DNA from: Chryseobacterium sp. CY350
Lineage (GTDB): Bacteria > Bacteroidota > Bacteroidia > Flavobacteriales > Weeksellaceae
Assembly (NCBI RefSeq): GCF_027945075.1
Contig: NZ_CP116034.1
Location: 2,170,001-2,234,000 of the forward strand
Reading direction: 5' to 3'
DNA: 64,000 nucleotides
The position numbers and the translations under genes are program-made. Of this stretch, positions 50,411-59,025 are shown one piece after another (the first letter of the stretch is position 1; every line of letters begins with the position of its first letter). The notes under the pieces are model-generated. The model was not told where the DNA came from, did not search any database, and worked only from the letters and a program-made list of their open reading frames with translations.

Positions 50411-51036
50411 TGGAATATTCAAAAGAATTTAAAGCTGCACTGAGTAATTTTTCGGCAATTGAAAAGGACCGTTTGATTTTCCGCTTGTTGAAGAAAGATA
50501 AGCTTTTATCAAAAAAACTTTATTTTGAATTAATTGACACCGAAACGACAGATCAGAAAAGAACTCAGATGGAAGAACTGATCGAAGAACGAGTTCTTCT
50601 GGCTTCAAAGTACATCGGAAATCCGAAATATTTTTTAGTTTTAATCAGAAAAATAAGTGCCGAAATTACTGAACACGTAAAAATTACAACCGATAAATTC
50701 GGAGACATTTATCTGCAACTATTTCTCGTGAATCAAATATTAGAAAGTAATGACAAGCTTAACCATCAAAGATTTGATAATATTTACAAACTCTACATCT
50801 ATTTGATTAACAAACTTTTAAAAGCTATAATTTCAATTAAAAAAATTGACGAAGATTATTGGATGGAGCTTAATGAAATATTAGAAAGTATAGAATCAAA
50901 AATTCACGAAAACAGATATTTAGAAAAGCTGTGTATCAATAACAGTTTTGATTTTAACTGGTTAACGATTGAAAAAATTCCTGATCATTTAGACCTCATC
51001 GTAAAAGATATTAAAAATCAGGGATTTCTAAAATGA
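50410..51036 (+). CDS. Uncharacterised helical protein coupled to the glycosyltransferase
   Basis: 208 residues, no signal or membrane segment, rich in Lys, Glu, Ile and Leu and predicted mostly helical (FSAIEKDRLIFRLLKKDKLL, QMEELIEERVLLASKYI, NIYKLYIYLINKLLKAIISI). I do not recognise the family. Its ATG overlaps the stop of the glycosyltransferase gene by one base, so translation is coupled. Its last 9 bp overlap the end of the convergent waaA gene. A cytoplasmic partner of the glycosyltransferase is possible but only inferred from position. Confidence 0.75.
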   Translation: MEYSKEFKAALSNFSAIEKDRLIFRLLKKDKLLSKKLYFELIDTETTDQKRTQMEELIEERVLLASKYIGNPKYFLVLIRKISAEITEHVKITTDKFGDIYLQLFLVNQILESNDKLNHQRFDNIYKLYIYLINKLLKAIISIKKIDEDYWMELNEILESIESKIHENRYLEKLCINNSFDFNWLTIEKIPDHLDLIVKDIKNQGFLK

Positions 51037-52263
51037 TAGAATTTTCTTCATAATTAATTCTGAAGAATCCGGTTGTTCAGACACAAACTTTCCTGCATTT
51101 TCAGACATTGTTTTCAGTTCTTCATTATTATTTAAAAGATAAAGAACAAATTCTGCGGCTTCATTTTCTTGTTCAAAAGATTTTGCGCCACCAAATTTGA
51201 TTAAATCATCTGCTTCAGGATTTTTCTTATAGTGATCCCCAAAAATTACCGGAACATCAAAAGTGGCTGCTTCAAGAATATTGTGCAATCCTGAGTCGTG
51301 AAATCCACCACCAACAACGGCAATATCTGCGAAAGAATACAGTTTCGACAACAAACCTATACTATCAATAATGAGTATTGTTGAGTTGAAAGACTGGATT
51401 TTTGGACTGCTCAACTCGCTGTAAAGCATCGCATTTGGAAAAATATTTTTTAAATTTTCTACTCTTTTTAAATCATGAGGAGCGATCATCAGTTTCACAT
51501 TCTGGTTTTTCTCAAAAATCATTTTTGCCAATTTTTCTTCAGCCTGCCATGAGCTTCCAAAAACGATTGCTTTGTCATGACCAATGAATTTGTGAATAAA
51601 ATCCACATGATTATCTCGGTTTTTCAGCTTTTTGACGCGGTCAAATCTCGTATCGCCAGTCACCGATGCATTAACTAACCCAATACTTTTAGCCAAAAAA
51701 TAAGAGTGCTGTGTCTGATGAAAAAACCATGTGATATTGTTTTTCAATTGCTTTACAAACCATTTCCCGTATGACGTAAAAAATGACTGATTTTCATAGA
51801 ACATTGCTGAAATCACATAGGTTCTAATGTTGTTGTTTTTCAGCTCATTAAGTAAATTATACCAATAATCATACTTCACCGTAAAAAATAGTTCAATATT
51901 TAAATAAGAAAGAAAATCGCTAACATCTCTTTTTGTATCAAATGGCAGATAACAAATTACATCTGCAATATTTTTCTTCTTTACGACATTATCATAACCT
52001 GAAGGTGAAAAGAAAGTAACTAAAATTTTATTTGATGGAAAGCGTTCTTTCAACTTTTCTAGAACTGGCAAACCTTGTTCGTACTCGCCTAAACTTGCAG
52101 CATGCATCCAAATAACCTTATCTGTTGTTGAAAGCTTTGATTTAATTATATCTACGGACTGCTTTCTCCCTTCAATGCCTTTTTTAGTTTTATCATTAAA
52201 AAACGAAAAAACCTTCATTCCGAAGATGAGAAGGTGAATGAATATGTTGTAAAGAATACTCAA
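51028..52263 (-). CDS. waaA: 3-deoxy-D-manno-octulosonic acid (Kdo) transferase
   Basis: 411 residues. An N-terminal membrane anchor (LYNIFIHLLIFGMKVFSF) is followed by VIWMHAASLGEYEQGLPVLE, VTFFSPSGYD, and the C-terminal GT-B half with VFGSSWQAEEKLA, APHDLKRVE and VVGGGFHDSGLHNILEAATFDVPVIFGDHYKKNPEADDLI. It adds Kdo to lipid A precursor from CMP-Kdo. The start codon is TTG at 52263, which forms a 4-bp TTGA overlap with the stop of the DUF1648 gene. The 3' end overlaps the convergent unknown gene. Confidence 0.95.
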   Translation of the reverse strand: MSILYNIFIHLLIFGMKVFSFFNDKTKKGIEGRKQSVDIIKSKLSTTDKVIWMHAASLGEYEQGLPVLEKLKERFPSNKILVTFFSPSGYDNVVKKKNIADVICYLPFDTKRDVSDFLSYLNIELFFTVKYDYWYNLLNELKNNNIRTYVISAMFYENQSFFTSYGKWFVKQLKNNITWFFHQTQHSYFLAKSIGLVNASVTGDTRFDRVKKLKNRDNHVDFIHKFIGHDKAIVFGSSWQAEEKLAKMIFEKNQNVKLMIAPHDLKRVENLKNIFPNAMLYSELSSPKIQSFNSTILIIDSIGLLSKLYSFADIAVVGGGFHDSGLHNILEAATFDVPVIFGDHYKKNPEADDLIKFGGAKSFEQENEAAEFVLYLLNNNEELKTMSENAGKFVSEQPDSSELIMKKILSF

Positions 52264-52736
52264 TTTTGAATTTTAGGTGTTGCAGCGTTACTTTCTTTAA
52301 TCATTCTAAAAATATGAATTCCCACGACAAGGAGTGATAGAAATAACAAGACAAAAACAGCGTTGCTCATTTCCTCCAATTTACCTTGCGCAATAAGAAT
52401 ACTTTCAACAACGGTATCTGCTATTAAAAGCAATATGGGAAGCAATATGCTATAAGCGAAAAACTTTAAACTTTCTTTATTCCGGTAAGATGGTGGAACA
52501 TTTAGCATTGGCGAATCTATGTTCCTCGGAATACCGACAAGCAACAAAAAGAGAAATGTTGCAATACCCGGTAAGAGCCATATTGCACGCTTTTCACTTT
52601 CTCCATCTATATCACCGTTAACTGCAAAATGAGAAGGTACGGTTTCCGGTAAGCCGCTGTAATTAATTCCTATGAAAACCCATATGAACACAAGCAGCAA
52701 AATATTTATTCCTAAAAGTATACTCGAAGTTTTCAT
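52260..52736 (-). CDS. DUF1648 domain membrane protein
   Basis: 158 residues with four membrane helices (about 7-27, 53-70, 92-112, 125-145). The segment GLPETVPSHFAVNGDIDGE after the first helix is the DUF1648 signature, found alone or in SdpI-like proteins. It overlaps the C40 peptidase gene by one base (TAATG) and waaA by four, so peptidase, DUF1648 and waaA are translated as a coupled set. Function unknown. Confidence 0.85.
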   Translation of the reverse strand: MKTSSILLGINILLLVFIWVFIGINYSGLPETVPSHFAVNGDIDGESEKRAIWLLPGIATFLFLLLVGIPRNIDSPMLNVPPSYRNKESLKFFAYSILLPILLLIADTVVESILIAQGKLEEMSNAVFVLLFLSLLVVGIHIFRMIKESNAATPKIQN

Positions 52737-53452
52737 TAGATAACACTTTTAATCACTCTCAGTTTATGCGTATGTTTATTCAATTCTTTATTAAAAATAC
52801 CTGTAGAATCAAGTGTATCGATTCTTACTTTTCCGGATGCATGAATGATTTTTTGGTTTTCGAGCATAATTCCTACATGAATTATTTTGCCTTCAGAATT
52901 TTCAAAAAAAGCAAGATCTCCTGGCTGACTTTCTTCGACGAAACTTAAAACTTCGCCAACTTCAGCTTGCTGATAAGTATCTCTCGGCAGTTTAATGTTA
53001 TGAATCTTAAAAACCAACTGCACAAACCCAGAACAGTCTACTGCAAAAAAACTTTTCCCACCCCACAAATAAGGGACATTCAGAAATTCTCTAGCAGTCA
53101 ATGCGATACTTTCTCTCACATCGTGGCTGCGTCTTGATGCAACGGCAGGATATTCAACTTCAGATCCCATCGAAAGCAAAGTACGACCATCATTGGTCAT
53201 AATTGATGCAAAATTTTCTGTAATCAGCGTTACTTTCCTGCTTTTCAAATGTTCATCGCTTACATGCTTTATCTGTTTGGTATCCATCCAGCCTTCATAA
53301 CCGTCGTAGTGCATCTTTATTTTGGTCCAGTTTTTATTCACTTCCAGAATATCTGCACTTTCCCCGAACAAAATCTCTGTAACGATCTCAGCTCTATCAG
53401 AATTTTCTGCACGCACAGGCGCTACCGTAACAACGCAAATTCCTATATCCAT
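52736..53452 (-). CDS. C40 (NlpC/P60) family peptidase with SH3-like N-terminus
   Basis: 238 residues. Two SH3b-like repeats (about 5-105: RAENSDRAEIVTEILFGES, WTKIKMHYDGYEGWMDTKQI) precede the NlpC/P60 catalytic domain with C140 in VDCSGF, H192 in IIHVGIM and H204 in IIHASG. Such enzymes cleave cell-wall peptide stems, typically at D-Glu/diaminopimelate. No signal peptide is evident: the start MDIGICVVTVAPVRAENSDRAE is only weakly hydrophobic, so a cytoplasmic muropeptide-recycling role like that of YkfC is plausible. First of three overlapping genes ending in waaA. Confidence 0.9.
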   Translation of the reverse strand: MDIGICVVTVAPVRAENSDRAEIVTEILFGESADILEVNKNWTKIKMHYDGYEGWMDTKQIKHVSDEHLKSRKVTLITENFASIMTNDGRTLLSMGSEVEYPAVASRRSHDVRESIALTAREFLNVPYLWGGKSFFAVDCSGFVQLVFKIHNIKLPRDTYQQAEVGEVLSFVEESQPGDLAFFENSEGKIIHVGIMLENQKIIHASGKVRIDTLDSTGIFNKELNKHTHKLRVIKSVI

Positions 53453-53513
53453 TTTTTTAATTTTTAGGTTAAGACTAAAGCCAATAATGATGAGCCTAAA
53501 TCTTTGCCTGAAT

Positions 53514-54161
53514 TTATTTCCTGCGAAGCAGATTTACTCCGTCACGCAAAGGTAAAATAAGATTTTCAAAATCTTCATCTTTCGCCACCAAATCATTCAG
53601 TTCTTTAATAATCTGCGTTTGCTTTTGTTTTGGGTTTTCGTCTAAGACTTTCCCGTACCAAAGCACATTATCGAACATTACCACTGAGCCGGATTTTGTT
53701 TTAGGCTTTATCAACCTGAAATATTCGGTATAATTTTCTTTGTCTGCATCAATAAAAACGAGATCAAAAATTTCGTCTGTTTCCTTTAAAAATTCTTTCG
53801 CATCCTGAAGTTTAAAATGAATCTGATTACAAAATTCGCTCTCGGCAAAATATTTTTTGGGTAAGTAGGCTAAATCTTCGTTTACATCCAAAGTAGTCAA
53901 CTTTCCGTCTTTTGACAAACCTTCAGCCATGCAAAGTGCCGCGTATCCTGTAAAAGTTCCTATTTCTAAAATATTTTTCGGCTGCAAAATTTTTGAAATG
54001 ATCGTCAGTAATCTTCCCTGCTGATAACCGGAAATCATGTGTGGCTGCGTGGTCTTCTGGAAAGTTTCTCTCCTCAGTTTCCTAAGAATTTCGGGCTCTG
54101 CAGAAGCATGATTTTCCAGATACCGATCCATTTCAGCATTCTTTTCTTCAAAAAAACTCAT
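53514..54161 (-). CDS. SAM-dependent O-methyltransferase (CCoAOMT-like)
   Basis: 215 residues. Class I methyltransferase of the caffeoyl-CoA/catechol O-methyltransferase type: QGRLLTIISKILQPKNILEIGTFTGYAALCMAEGL binds SAM, FDLVFIDADKENYTEYF holds the metal-binding Asp, and GSVVMFDNVLWYGKV continues the site. The N-terminal PEILRKLRRETFQKTTQPHMISGYQQGR is typical of the bacterial subgroup. Substrate unknown. A TAAATTTG box lies 18 nt upstream. It may be co-transcribed with the C40 peptidase gene 61 bp downstream. Confidence 0.92.
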   Translation of the reverse strand: MSFFEEKNAEMDRYLENHASAEPEILRKLRRETFQKTTQPHMISGYQQGRLLTIISKILQPKNILEIGTFTGYAALCMAEGLSKDGKLTTLDVNEDLAYLPKKYFAESEFCNQIHFKLQDAKEFLKETDEIFDLVFIDADKENYTEYFRLIKPKTKSGSVVMFDNVLWYGKVLDENPKQKQTQIIKELNDLVAKDEDFENLILPLRDGVNLLRRK

Positions 54162-54179
54162 TCAGATAATTTTAAGATT

Positions 54180-54187
54180 CAAATTTA
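54180..54187 (-). promoter_or_regulatory. Promoter box TAAATTTG for the O-methyltransferase gene
   Basis: TAnnTTTG element 18 nt before the ATG at 54161; no TTG at usual spacing. Confidence 0.38.
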
Positions 54188-54278
54188 AATAAATATAAAC
54201 AATTTTAAAGAACTGTAATGATCGAAATTATTATTAAATACCGTAAAAACACGGATGCTTTGTAACGGTTTTTAGTGG

Positions 54279-54286
54279 TAAATTTG
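54279..54286 (+). promoter_or_regulatory. Promoter box TAAATTTG before the 56-residue gene
   Basis: TAnnTTTG element with TTTG 16 nt further upstream (54259-54262). Only 4 nt to the ATG at 54291, suggesting a leaderless transcript. Confidence 0.45.
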
Positions 54287-54290
54287 CTTT

Positions 54291-54461
54291 ATGGAAAAGC
54301 CAAGTCAATTGGTGATGAAAAAAACATTATTCGAGTCGGAGGTAGAAAACAAGTTGATGAAACAAACTGATCCTTCAGGAAAAAAAAATCCTCGAACGAG
54401 AGAGCGTCATCCGCTTTTAAAAGCAATTTTCTCAAAGCTTAAAAGAGAAGACGTTGTCTAA
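54291..54461 (+). CDS. Small basic protein of unknown function (56 residues)
   Basis: A short frame from ATG to TAA coding for MEKPSQLVMKKTLFESEVEN followed by KLMKQTDPSGKKNPRTRERH and a basic end (KLKREDVV). It is supported by a promoter box directly before the ATG and a strong terminator 5 nt after the stop, in a 356-bp space between divergent neighbours that would otherwise be empty. No signal or membrane segment; about a quarter of residues are Lys/Arg. I do not recognise a family. A nucleic-acid or ribosome-associated role would fit the charge but is speculation. Confidence 0.68.
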   Translation: MEKPSQLVMKKTLFESEVENKLMKQTDPSGKKNPRTRERHPLLKAIFSKLKREDVV

Positions 54462-54466
54462 AGAAA

Positions 54467-54498
54467 AATCCCGATAAAAAATTATCGGGATTCTTTTT
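54467..54498 (+). terminator. Intrinsic terminator after the 56-residue gene
   Basis: Perfect 11-bp stem AATCCCGATAA/TTATCGGGATT with a 4-A loop and a T-run. It also lies 20 nt beyond the stop of the convergent OmpA gene. Confidence 0.82.
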
Positions 54499-54517
54499 GT
54501 GGTTAATTTTAAGAAAT

Positions 54518-55351
54518 TTATTTCTTTGGAGTAATATCCATCAATTTCATAAACTCATCAAGTTTAGGCATAATGATGATCTCTGTTCTTCTGTTTTCTG
54601 CTCTTCCTGAAACACTCATGTTTGTTGCTTTAGGATTGTATTCTGAACGTCCTCCTGCTGTTATTCTTGCCGGGTCTACACCAAATTGACTTTGCAATAC
54701 TTTCGCAACCGAAGTTCCTCTTAATGCAGAAAGATCCCAGTTGTCTCTCGGTAAATTTGCAGAGCTTAAAGGAGAATTATCTGTATTACCTTCTATCAAT
54801 ACAGAATATTTATCGTAATCGTTGATCACTTTTGCTACTTTACCCAAAACTTCCTGAGCTGCCGGAAGCACATTGTAATCTCCTACTTTATACAACATTT
54901 TATCAGAAAGCGAGATCATAACAACGCCTTTTAGAACTTTTACCTGAACATCCTGATCAGCCATATTGTCTAAAGATCTCTTAAGCTTGTTTGATAATGC
55001 TAAATTCAAACTGTCATTCTTAGCATTCGCAGAGATAAGCTGCTTGATATACATATTGGATGAGTTGATCTCACCCACCAATTTATCAATATTTGCAGAA
55101 CTCTTCCCTGTGTTCGAAAGACACGCATCTAATGATGATTTTAGAGCATCATGCTGACTTTTCAATAAATTATTTTCACTGGCCAAACTAGAGTTTTGAG
55201 ACTTCAAATCCTGAATTTCTCTCTGTCTCTCGCCAATGTTTTCGATACACTGCTTGTAGTTTCCGCTCAACGCGTCATACTGTTTTTTACTTACACAAGA
55301 TGTTACGCCCAACACCATTGCAGAAACTGCTAAAATTTTAATAATCTTCAT
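54518..55351 (-). CDS. OmpA family peptidoglycan-binding lipoprotein
   Basis: 277 residues from MKIIKILAVSAMVLGVTSC, a lipoprotein signal with Cys19. The ATG at 55393 lies upstream of the promoter box. A coiled-coil region (about 30-135: NIGERQREIQDLKSQNSSLA, ENNLLKSQHDALKSSLD) leads to the C-terminal OmpA domain with SVLIEGNTDNSPL, NWDLSALRGTSVAKVL and RAENRRTEIIIMPK, which binds peptidoglycan. It tethers the outer membrane to the wall. Divergent from tilS. Confidence 0.93.
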   Translation of the reverse strand: MKIIKILAVSAMVLGVTSCVSKKQYDALSGNYKQCIENIGERQREIQDLKSQNSSLASENNLLKSQHDALKSSLDACLSNTGKSSANIDKLVGEINSSNMYIKQLISANAKNDSLNLALSNKLKRSLDNMADQDVQVKVLKGVVMISLSDKMLYKVGDYNVLPAAQEVLGKVAKVINDYDKYSVLIEGNTDNSPLSSANLPRDNWDLSALRGTSVAKVLQSQFGVDPARITAGGRSEYNPKATNMSVSGRAENRRTEIIIMPKLDEFMKLMDITPKK

Positions 55352-55374
55352 AAATAATCTTTTTTTAGACGATT

Positions 55375-55382
55375 CAAATTTA
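55375..55382 (-). promoter_or_regulatory. Promoter box TAAATTTG for the OmpA gene
   Basis: TAnnTTTG element 23 nt before the ATG at 55351, supporting that start over 55393. Confidence 0.42.
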
Positions 55383-55407
55383 GGAAAATTCATTTTAAAT
55401 TAAGGTT

Positions 55408-55415
55408 TATCTTTG
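55408..55415 (+). promoter_or_regulatory. tilS: Promoter box TATCTTTG for tilS
   Basis: TAnnTTTG element 22 nt before the ATG at 55438; no TTG at usual spacing. Confidence 0.45.
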
Positions 55416-55437
55416 TATAAAAGAAATTCTAAGCGTT

Positions 55438-56754
55438 ATGCTTCAACTGTCAGACTTTAAAAAACAACTTGCAAATCTTACGAAACCCACTGAAAACGAG
55501 ACATATCTTTTAGCGGTAAGCGGAGGCGCAGATTCTATGGTTTTAGCTTTCATTTTCAAGGCATTAGATTACAGATTTCAGGTTGCTCATGTCAATTACA
55601 AACTTCGCGGCAAAGATTCTGATTCCGATCAAAAAGTGGTAGAAGATTTCTGTTTTAAAAATAATATTAAATTTCATTTATACGAAGTTTCAGAAAAAGA
55701 TCAGAGACCCGAAAATTCTATTCAGCTTTGGGCAAGAGAACTCCGATATGATTTTTTTAAGCAAATTCAGGAAAAAGAAAATTTAGAATTTCTGGTTACC
55801 GCTCATCATCTGAACGATCAGCTTGAAACTTTCATTATTAATTTATCTAAAGCTTCCGGAATTAAAGGTTTAAGCGGAATCCCAGCAAACGACCATAAAA
55901 TTCTCAGGCCGCTTTTGCATTTTTCTAAAGAAGAAATTTATGATTTTGCTAGAGAAAACAATATAGAATACCGCGAAGATCTTTCTAATAAAAAAAATGA
56001 TTATTTGCGGAATAAAATCAGAAACGAATTGGTTCCAAAACTTTTGGAAACGAATGATCATTTCCTGGAGAATTTTAAAAAATCTCTGTCTTATTTAAAT
56101 CAAACGAAAGACTTTATACAGCATCAGATTGAAGAAATTGAAAACAGAATCACGATTTCAAACGTGGAAAATAAAATTTTCGACAAAGAAAAACTCAATA
56201 ATGAAAGCGATTTTGTGCAGTTTGAAATTTTAAAAAAATACGGTTTTGATCAGGAAAACGAGATAAAAAAAATCTTTCAGGCTGAAACCGGAAGTTCTTT
56301 TTTTTCTGAACATTATCGACTAATTATTAATAGAAACGATTTGATTTTAAATAAATTAAATCAAGGCAAAGAAGATCATGATGAAATTATTTTAGTGGAA
56401 AAAATAAGTGTATTTGAAAACCAAATCTTCATAAATCTCGAAGATACAATTGAAAGCATCGAAGGAATCAATAAAACCGTAAGTTGGGATTTTGATGCAG
56501 AAAAACTCGCGTTTCCTATCAAATTACGGAGAAAAAAGGAAGGTGATCACTTCTATCCTATTGGTTTTTCGGGAAAAAAGAAAGTTTCGAAGTTTTTTAA
56601 GGACGAAAAATTGTCTATTTTAGCCAAGCAAAAAATCTGGCTTCTGACAGACGGAAACAACAGTGTTTTAGGCATTCTTCCTTTCAGACAAGATAGACGC
56701 TACGCAAAAGATGAGGGAACGAAATGCATTCTCACAATTTTTAATGAAAAGTAA
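55438..56754 (+). CDS. tilS: tRNA(Ile)-lysidine synthetase
   Basis: 438 residues. The PP-loop ATPase signature LLAVSGGADSMVLAFIFKAL lies near residues 25-44, with HVNYKLRGKDSDSDQKVVEDF and TAHHLNDQLETFIINLSKASGIKGLSGI following. The C-terminal substrate-binding domain ends in IKLRRKKEGDHFYPIGFSGKKKVSKFFKD. It converts C34 of tRNA-Ile to lysidine so that AUA is read correctly. The dsbD-like gene begins 1 bp after its stop, so the two are probably co-transcribed. Confidence 0.95.
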   Translation: MLQLSDFKKQLANLTKPTENETYLLAVSGGADSMVLAFIFKALDYRFQVAHVNYKLRGKDSDSDQKVVEDFCFKNNIKFHLYEVSEKDQRPENSIQLWARELRYDFFKQIQEKENLEFLVTAHHLNDQLETFIINLSKASGIKGLSGIPANDHKILRPLLHFSKEEIYDFARENNIEYREDLSNKKNDYLRNKIRNELVPKLLETNDHFLENFKKSLSYLNQTKDFIQHQIEEIENRITISNVENKIFDKEKLNNESDFVQFEILKKYGFDQENEIKKIFQAETGSSFFSEHYRLIINRNDLILNKLNQGKEDHDEIILVEKISVFENQIFINLEDTIESIEGINKTVSWDFDAEKLAFPIKLRRKKEGDHFYPIGFSGKKKVSKFFKDEKLSILAKQKIWLLTDGNNSVLGILPFRQDRRYAKDEGTKCILTIFNEK

Positions 56755-56755
56755 A

Positions 56756-58819
56756 ATGAAATTCAAAAACTGGTTTTTACTCATTCTCCTGTTCTTATTC
56801 GCAGGAATCAATGCACAAATAAAAAATCCTGTAAAATTCAAATTCACCGTAAACGAATTGGGCAACAATCAGTACGAAGCCGTTCTGAATGCGACTTTGG
56901 AAAGCGGTTGGCATATTTACTCAAGAGATATTCCTGAAGATACGGGAATCCCGACCGAATACATTGTTTCGGGGAAAAACATAGAGCTGATCGGGAAATT
57001 TCAGGAAGTCGGAAAAAAGCATGAAGAATTTTCTGAAGCTTTCGGCGGAACGATTATTTTTTATTCTAACGCTGCAGGTTTTAAGCAGAAATTTAAATTA
57101 AAAGACGGCACAAAACCCGGAGAAGTAGTTGCTGAAATTACTTATCAGACATGTGATGACAGAGTTTGTCTGGCTCCGAATACTTTAGAATTTACTCAAA
57201 AAATTACTCCAAAAGGAGTTTCGGAAGATACTGTTACGCCAACTGAAGAAGTAAAAGATTCTGTAAAAACAACTGAAACGGTAGTAGAAAATCCAGCAAA
57301 AACTGAAGTTACCGCGACAGAAACTTCGAAACTTGATCCTAAACAATTGAAAATTGCGTCGATAGATTTCAAAAAACCTTTGACAGATTGCGGAACTGAG
57401 GCGGTAGTTGCATCTGAAAATTATTGGATGTATTTATTCTTAGGATTCATTGGCGGATTGATCGCTTTATTGACTCCATGCGTTTTCCCGATGATTCCTC
57501 TGACGGTTTCGTTCTTCACAAAAGGAAGCCAAAACAAAGCAAAAGGTAAACGAGATGCGTTGATCTACGGATTTTTCATTTTGATGATTTTTGTTTTATT
57601 AAGTGTTCCTTTCCATTTAATTGACGGAATTGCAGGAAATATTTTCAACGAAATTTCAACAAGCGTCTGGCTGAATATTGTATTTTTTATCATCTTTATT
57701 TTCTTTGCAGGAAGTTTCTTCGGATATTATGATATTTCGTTACCAAGTTCGATTGCGAACAAATCTTCAAAAGCAGAAGAAGCAGGAGGTATTATCGGTA
57801 TTTTCTTCATGGCACTGACTTTGGTGATCGTATCTTTCTCTTGTACCGGTCCCATTTTAGGAAGTTTGTTAGGAGGATCATTATCGGGTTCATCTCATAT
57901 TCCGACACTTTTAACTTTAGCTTTAACAGGTTTTGGTTTGGCTTGGGCAATTATTTTCGGACTTTTGGCATTATTTCCACAGGCTTTACAAAGTCTTCCG
58001 AAATCTGGCGGATGGATGAATACCGTGAAAGTGGTTTTAGGTTTTATCGAATTGGCTTTAGCTTTAAAATTCCTTTCAAAAGCAGATTTAGTTTCCAAAA
58101 CATTTTTAATTAAAAGAGAACTTTTCATCGCGATTTGGATCGTTGTCGGGATTGGTTTGGTTTTATACTTATTCGGATTAATCAGATTTCCACATGATGA
58201 TAAGAAACCGAAAATTTCTTTAACAAGAAAAATTTTGGGAATTTTGGGAATCGGTTTTGTGATATATTTGATTCAGGGATTAATTCCGGCAGAAAGACCG
58301 AAAATGCAATTATTAAGTGGAATTTTACCGCCATTGAATGTAAGCTATTTCCATGATGAAAAAGACGGAATTTTGGGAATGAAACCGGAACATGATTTCT
58401 TTAGCGCCATTGAATTAGCTAAAAAAGAAAACAAACCTATATTAATTGACTTTACTGGTTACGGTTGTGAAAACTGTAGAAAAATGGAAGAGTTTGTCTG
58501 GAGCGAGCCTGACATTTTGCCGCTTTTTCAGAACGATGTGGTTTTAGCTTCATTGTATGTCGATGACAAAGAAGAACTTCCTGAAGATCAGAAAACTAAA
58601 ATTGATCTGGGTGAAGGACAGGTGAAAAAAGTAAAAACAATCGGTGACCGATGGAGTTTGTTTCAGCAGATAAATTTCAACAACAATTCTCAGCCGCATT
58701 ATGTTTTAATAACTCCGGACGGAAAAGTTATCAACACCCCGGTTTCCGGATATATGGATAAAAAAGATTTTAAAAAATTCCTTGAATGTGGAGTTAATTA
58801 TTATAAGAACAGTAAATAA
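56756..58819 (+). CDS. DsbD-like thiol:disulfide interchange protein
   Basis: 687 residues from the ATG at 56756, where MKFKNWFLLILLFLFAGINAQ is a signal peptide; earlier ATGs at 56711 and 56744 overlap tilS. Three parts are visible. A periplasmic alpha domain has redox cysteines C133 and C138 (CDDRVC). An eight-helix CcdA-like core has cysteines in LLTPCVFPMIPLTVSFF and SFSCTGPILGSLLGG. A C-terminal thioredoxin domain has GYGCENCRKM (C571, C574). It carries reducing power from cytoplasmic thioredoxin to periplasmic proteins. A terminator follows. Confidence 0.94.
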   Translation: MKFKNWFLLILLFLFAGINAQIKNPVKFKFTVNELGNNQYEAVLNATLESGWHIYSRDIPEDTGIPTEYIVSGKNIELIGKFQEVGKKHEEFSEAFGGTIIFYSNAAGFKQKFKLKDGTKPGEVVAEITYQTCDDRVCLAPNTLEFTQKITPKGVSEDTVTPTEEVKDSVKTTETVVENPAKTEVTATETSKLDPKQLKIASIDFKKPLTDCGTEAVVASENYWMYLFLGFIGGLIALLTPCVFPMIPLTVSFFTKGSQNKAKGKRDALIYGFFILMIFVLLSVPFHLIDGIAGNIFNEISTSVWLNIVFFIIFIFFAGSFFGYYDISLPSSIANKSSKAEEAGGIIGIFFMALTLVIVSFSCTGPILGSLLGGSLSGSSHIPTLLTLALTGFGLAWAIIFGLLALFPQALQSLPKSGGWMNTVKVVLGFIELALALKFLSKADLVSKTFLIKRELFIAIWIVVGIGLVLYLFGLIRFPHDDKKPKISLTRKILGILGIGFVIYLIQGLIPAERPKMQLLSGILPPLNVSYFHDEKDGILGMKPEHDFFSAIELAKKENKPILIDFTGYGCENCRKMEEFVWSEPDILPLFQNDVVLASLYVDDKEELPEDQKTKIDLGEGQVKKVKTIGDRWSLFQQINFNNNSQPHYVLITPDGKVINTPVSGYMDKKDFKKFLECGVNYYKNSK

Positions 58820-58837
58820 CTTCCTACTTAATTACAG

Positions 58838-58868
58838 AAACTCACATCGAAAGGTGTGAGTTTTTTTT
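58838..58868 (+). terminator. Intrinsic terminator after the DsbD-like gene
   Basis: AAACTCACATC/GGTGTGAGTTT stem (one G-T), loop GAAA, followed by a T-run. Confidence 0.8.
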
Positions 58869-59025
58869 GTCTGAATTTTTCACCTCACAATTATGCGAAA
58901 CATTTCATTAAATAGATTATAGTTAACAATTCTTAATTTTAGGTATAAACTTTGCATTGATTCTTATAATTAAGAAACAATATATTAATCTTTATCAAAG
59001 TTTGTTTAACATAAAAAATACGACC

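Noticed and set aside
58957..59025. N-terminal extension of the lone ExbD-like protein
   Set aside because: The extension is unlike the paralogue and ends just before MAEIIAQEK, which aligns with MAEVQVQEK of the other copy.
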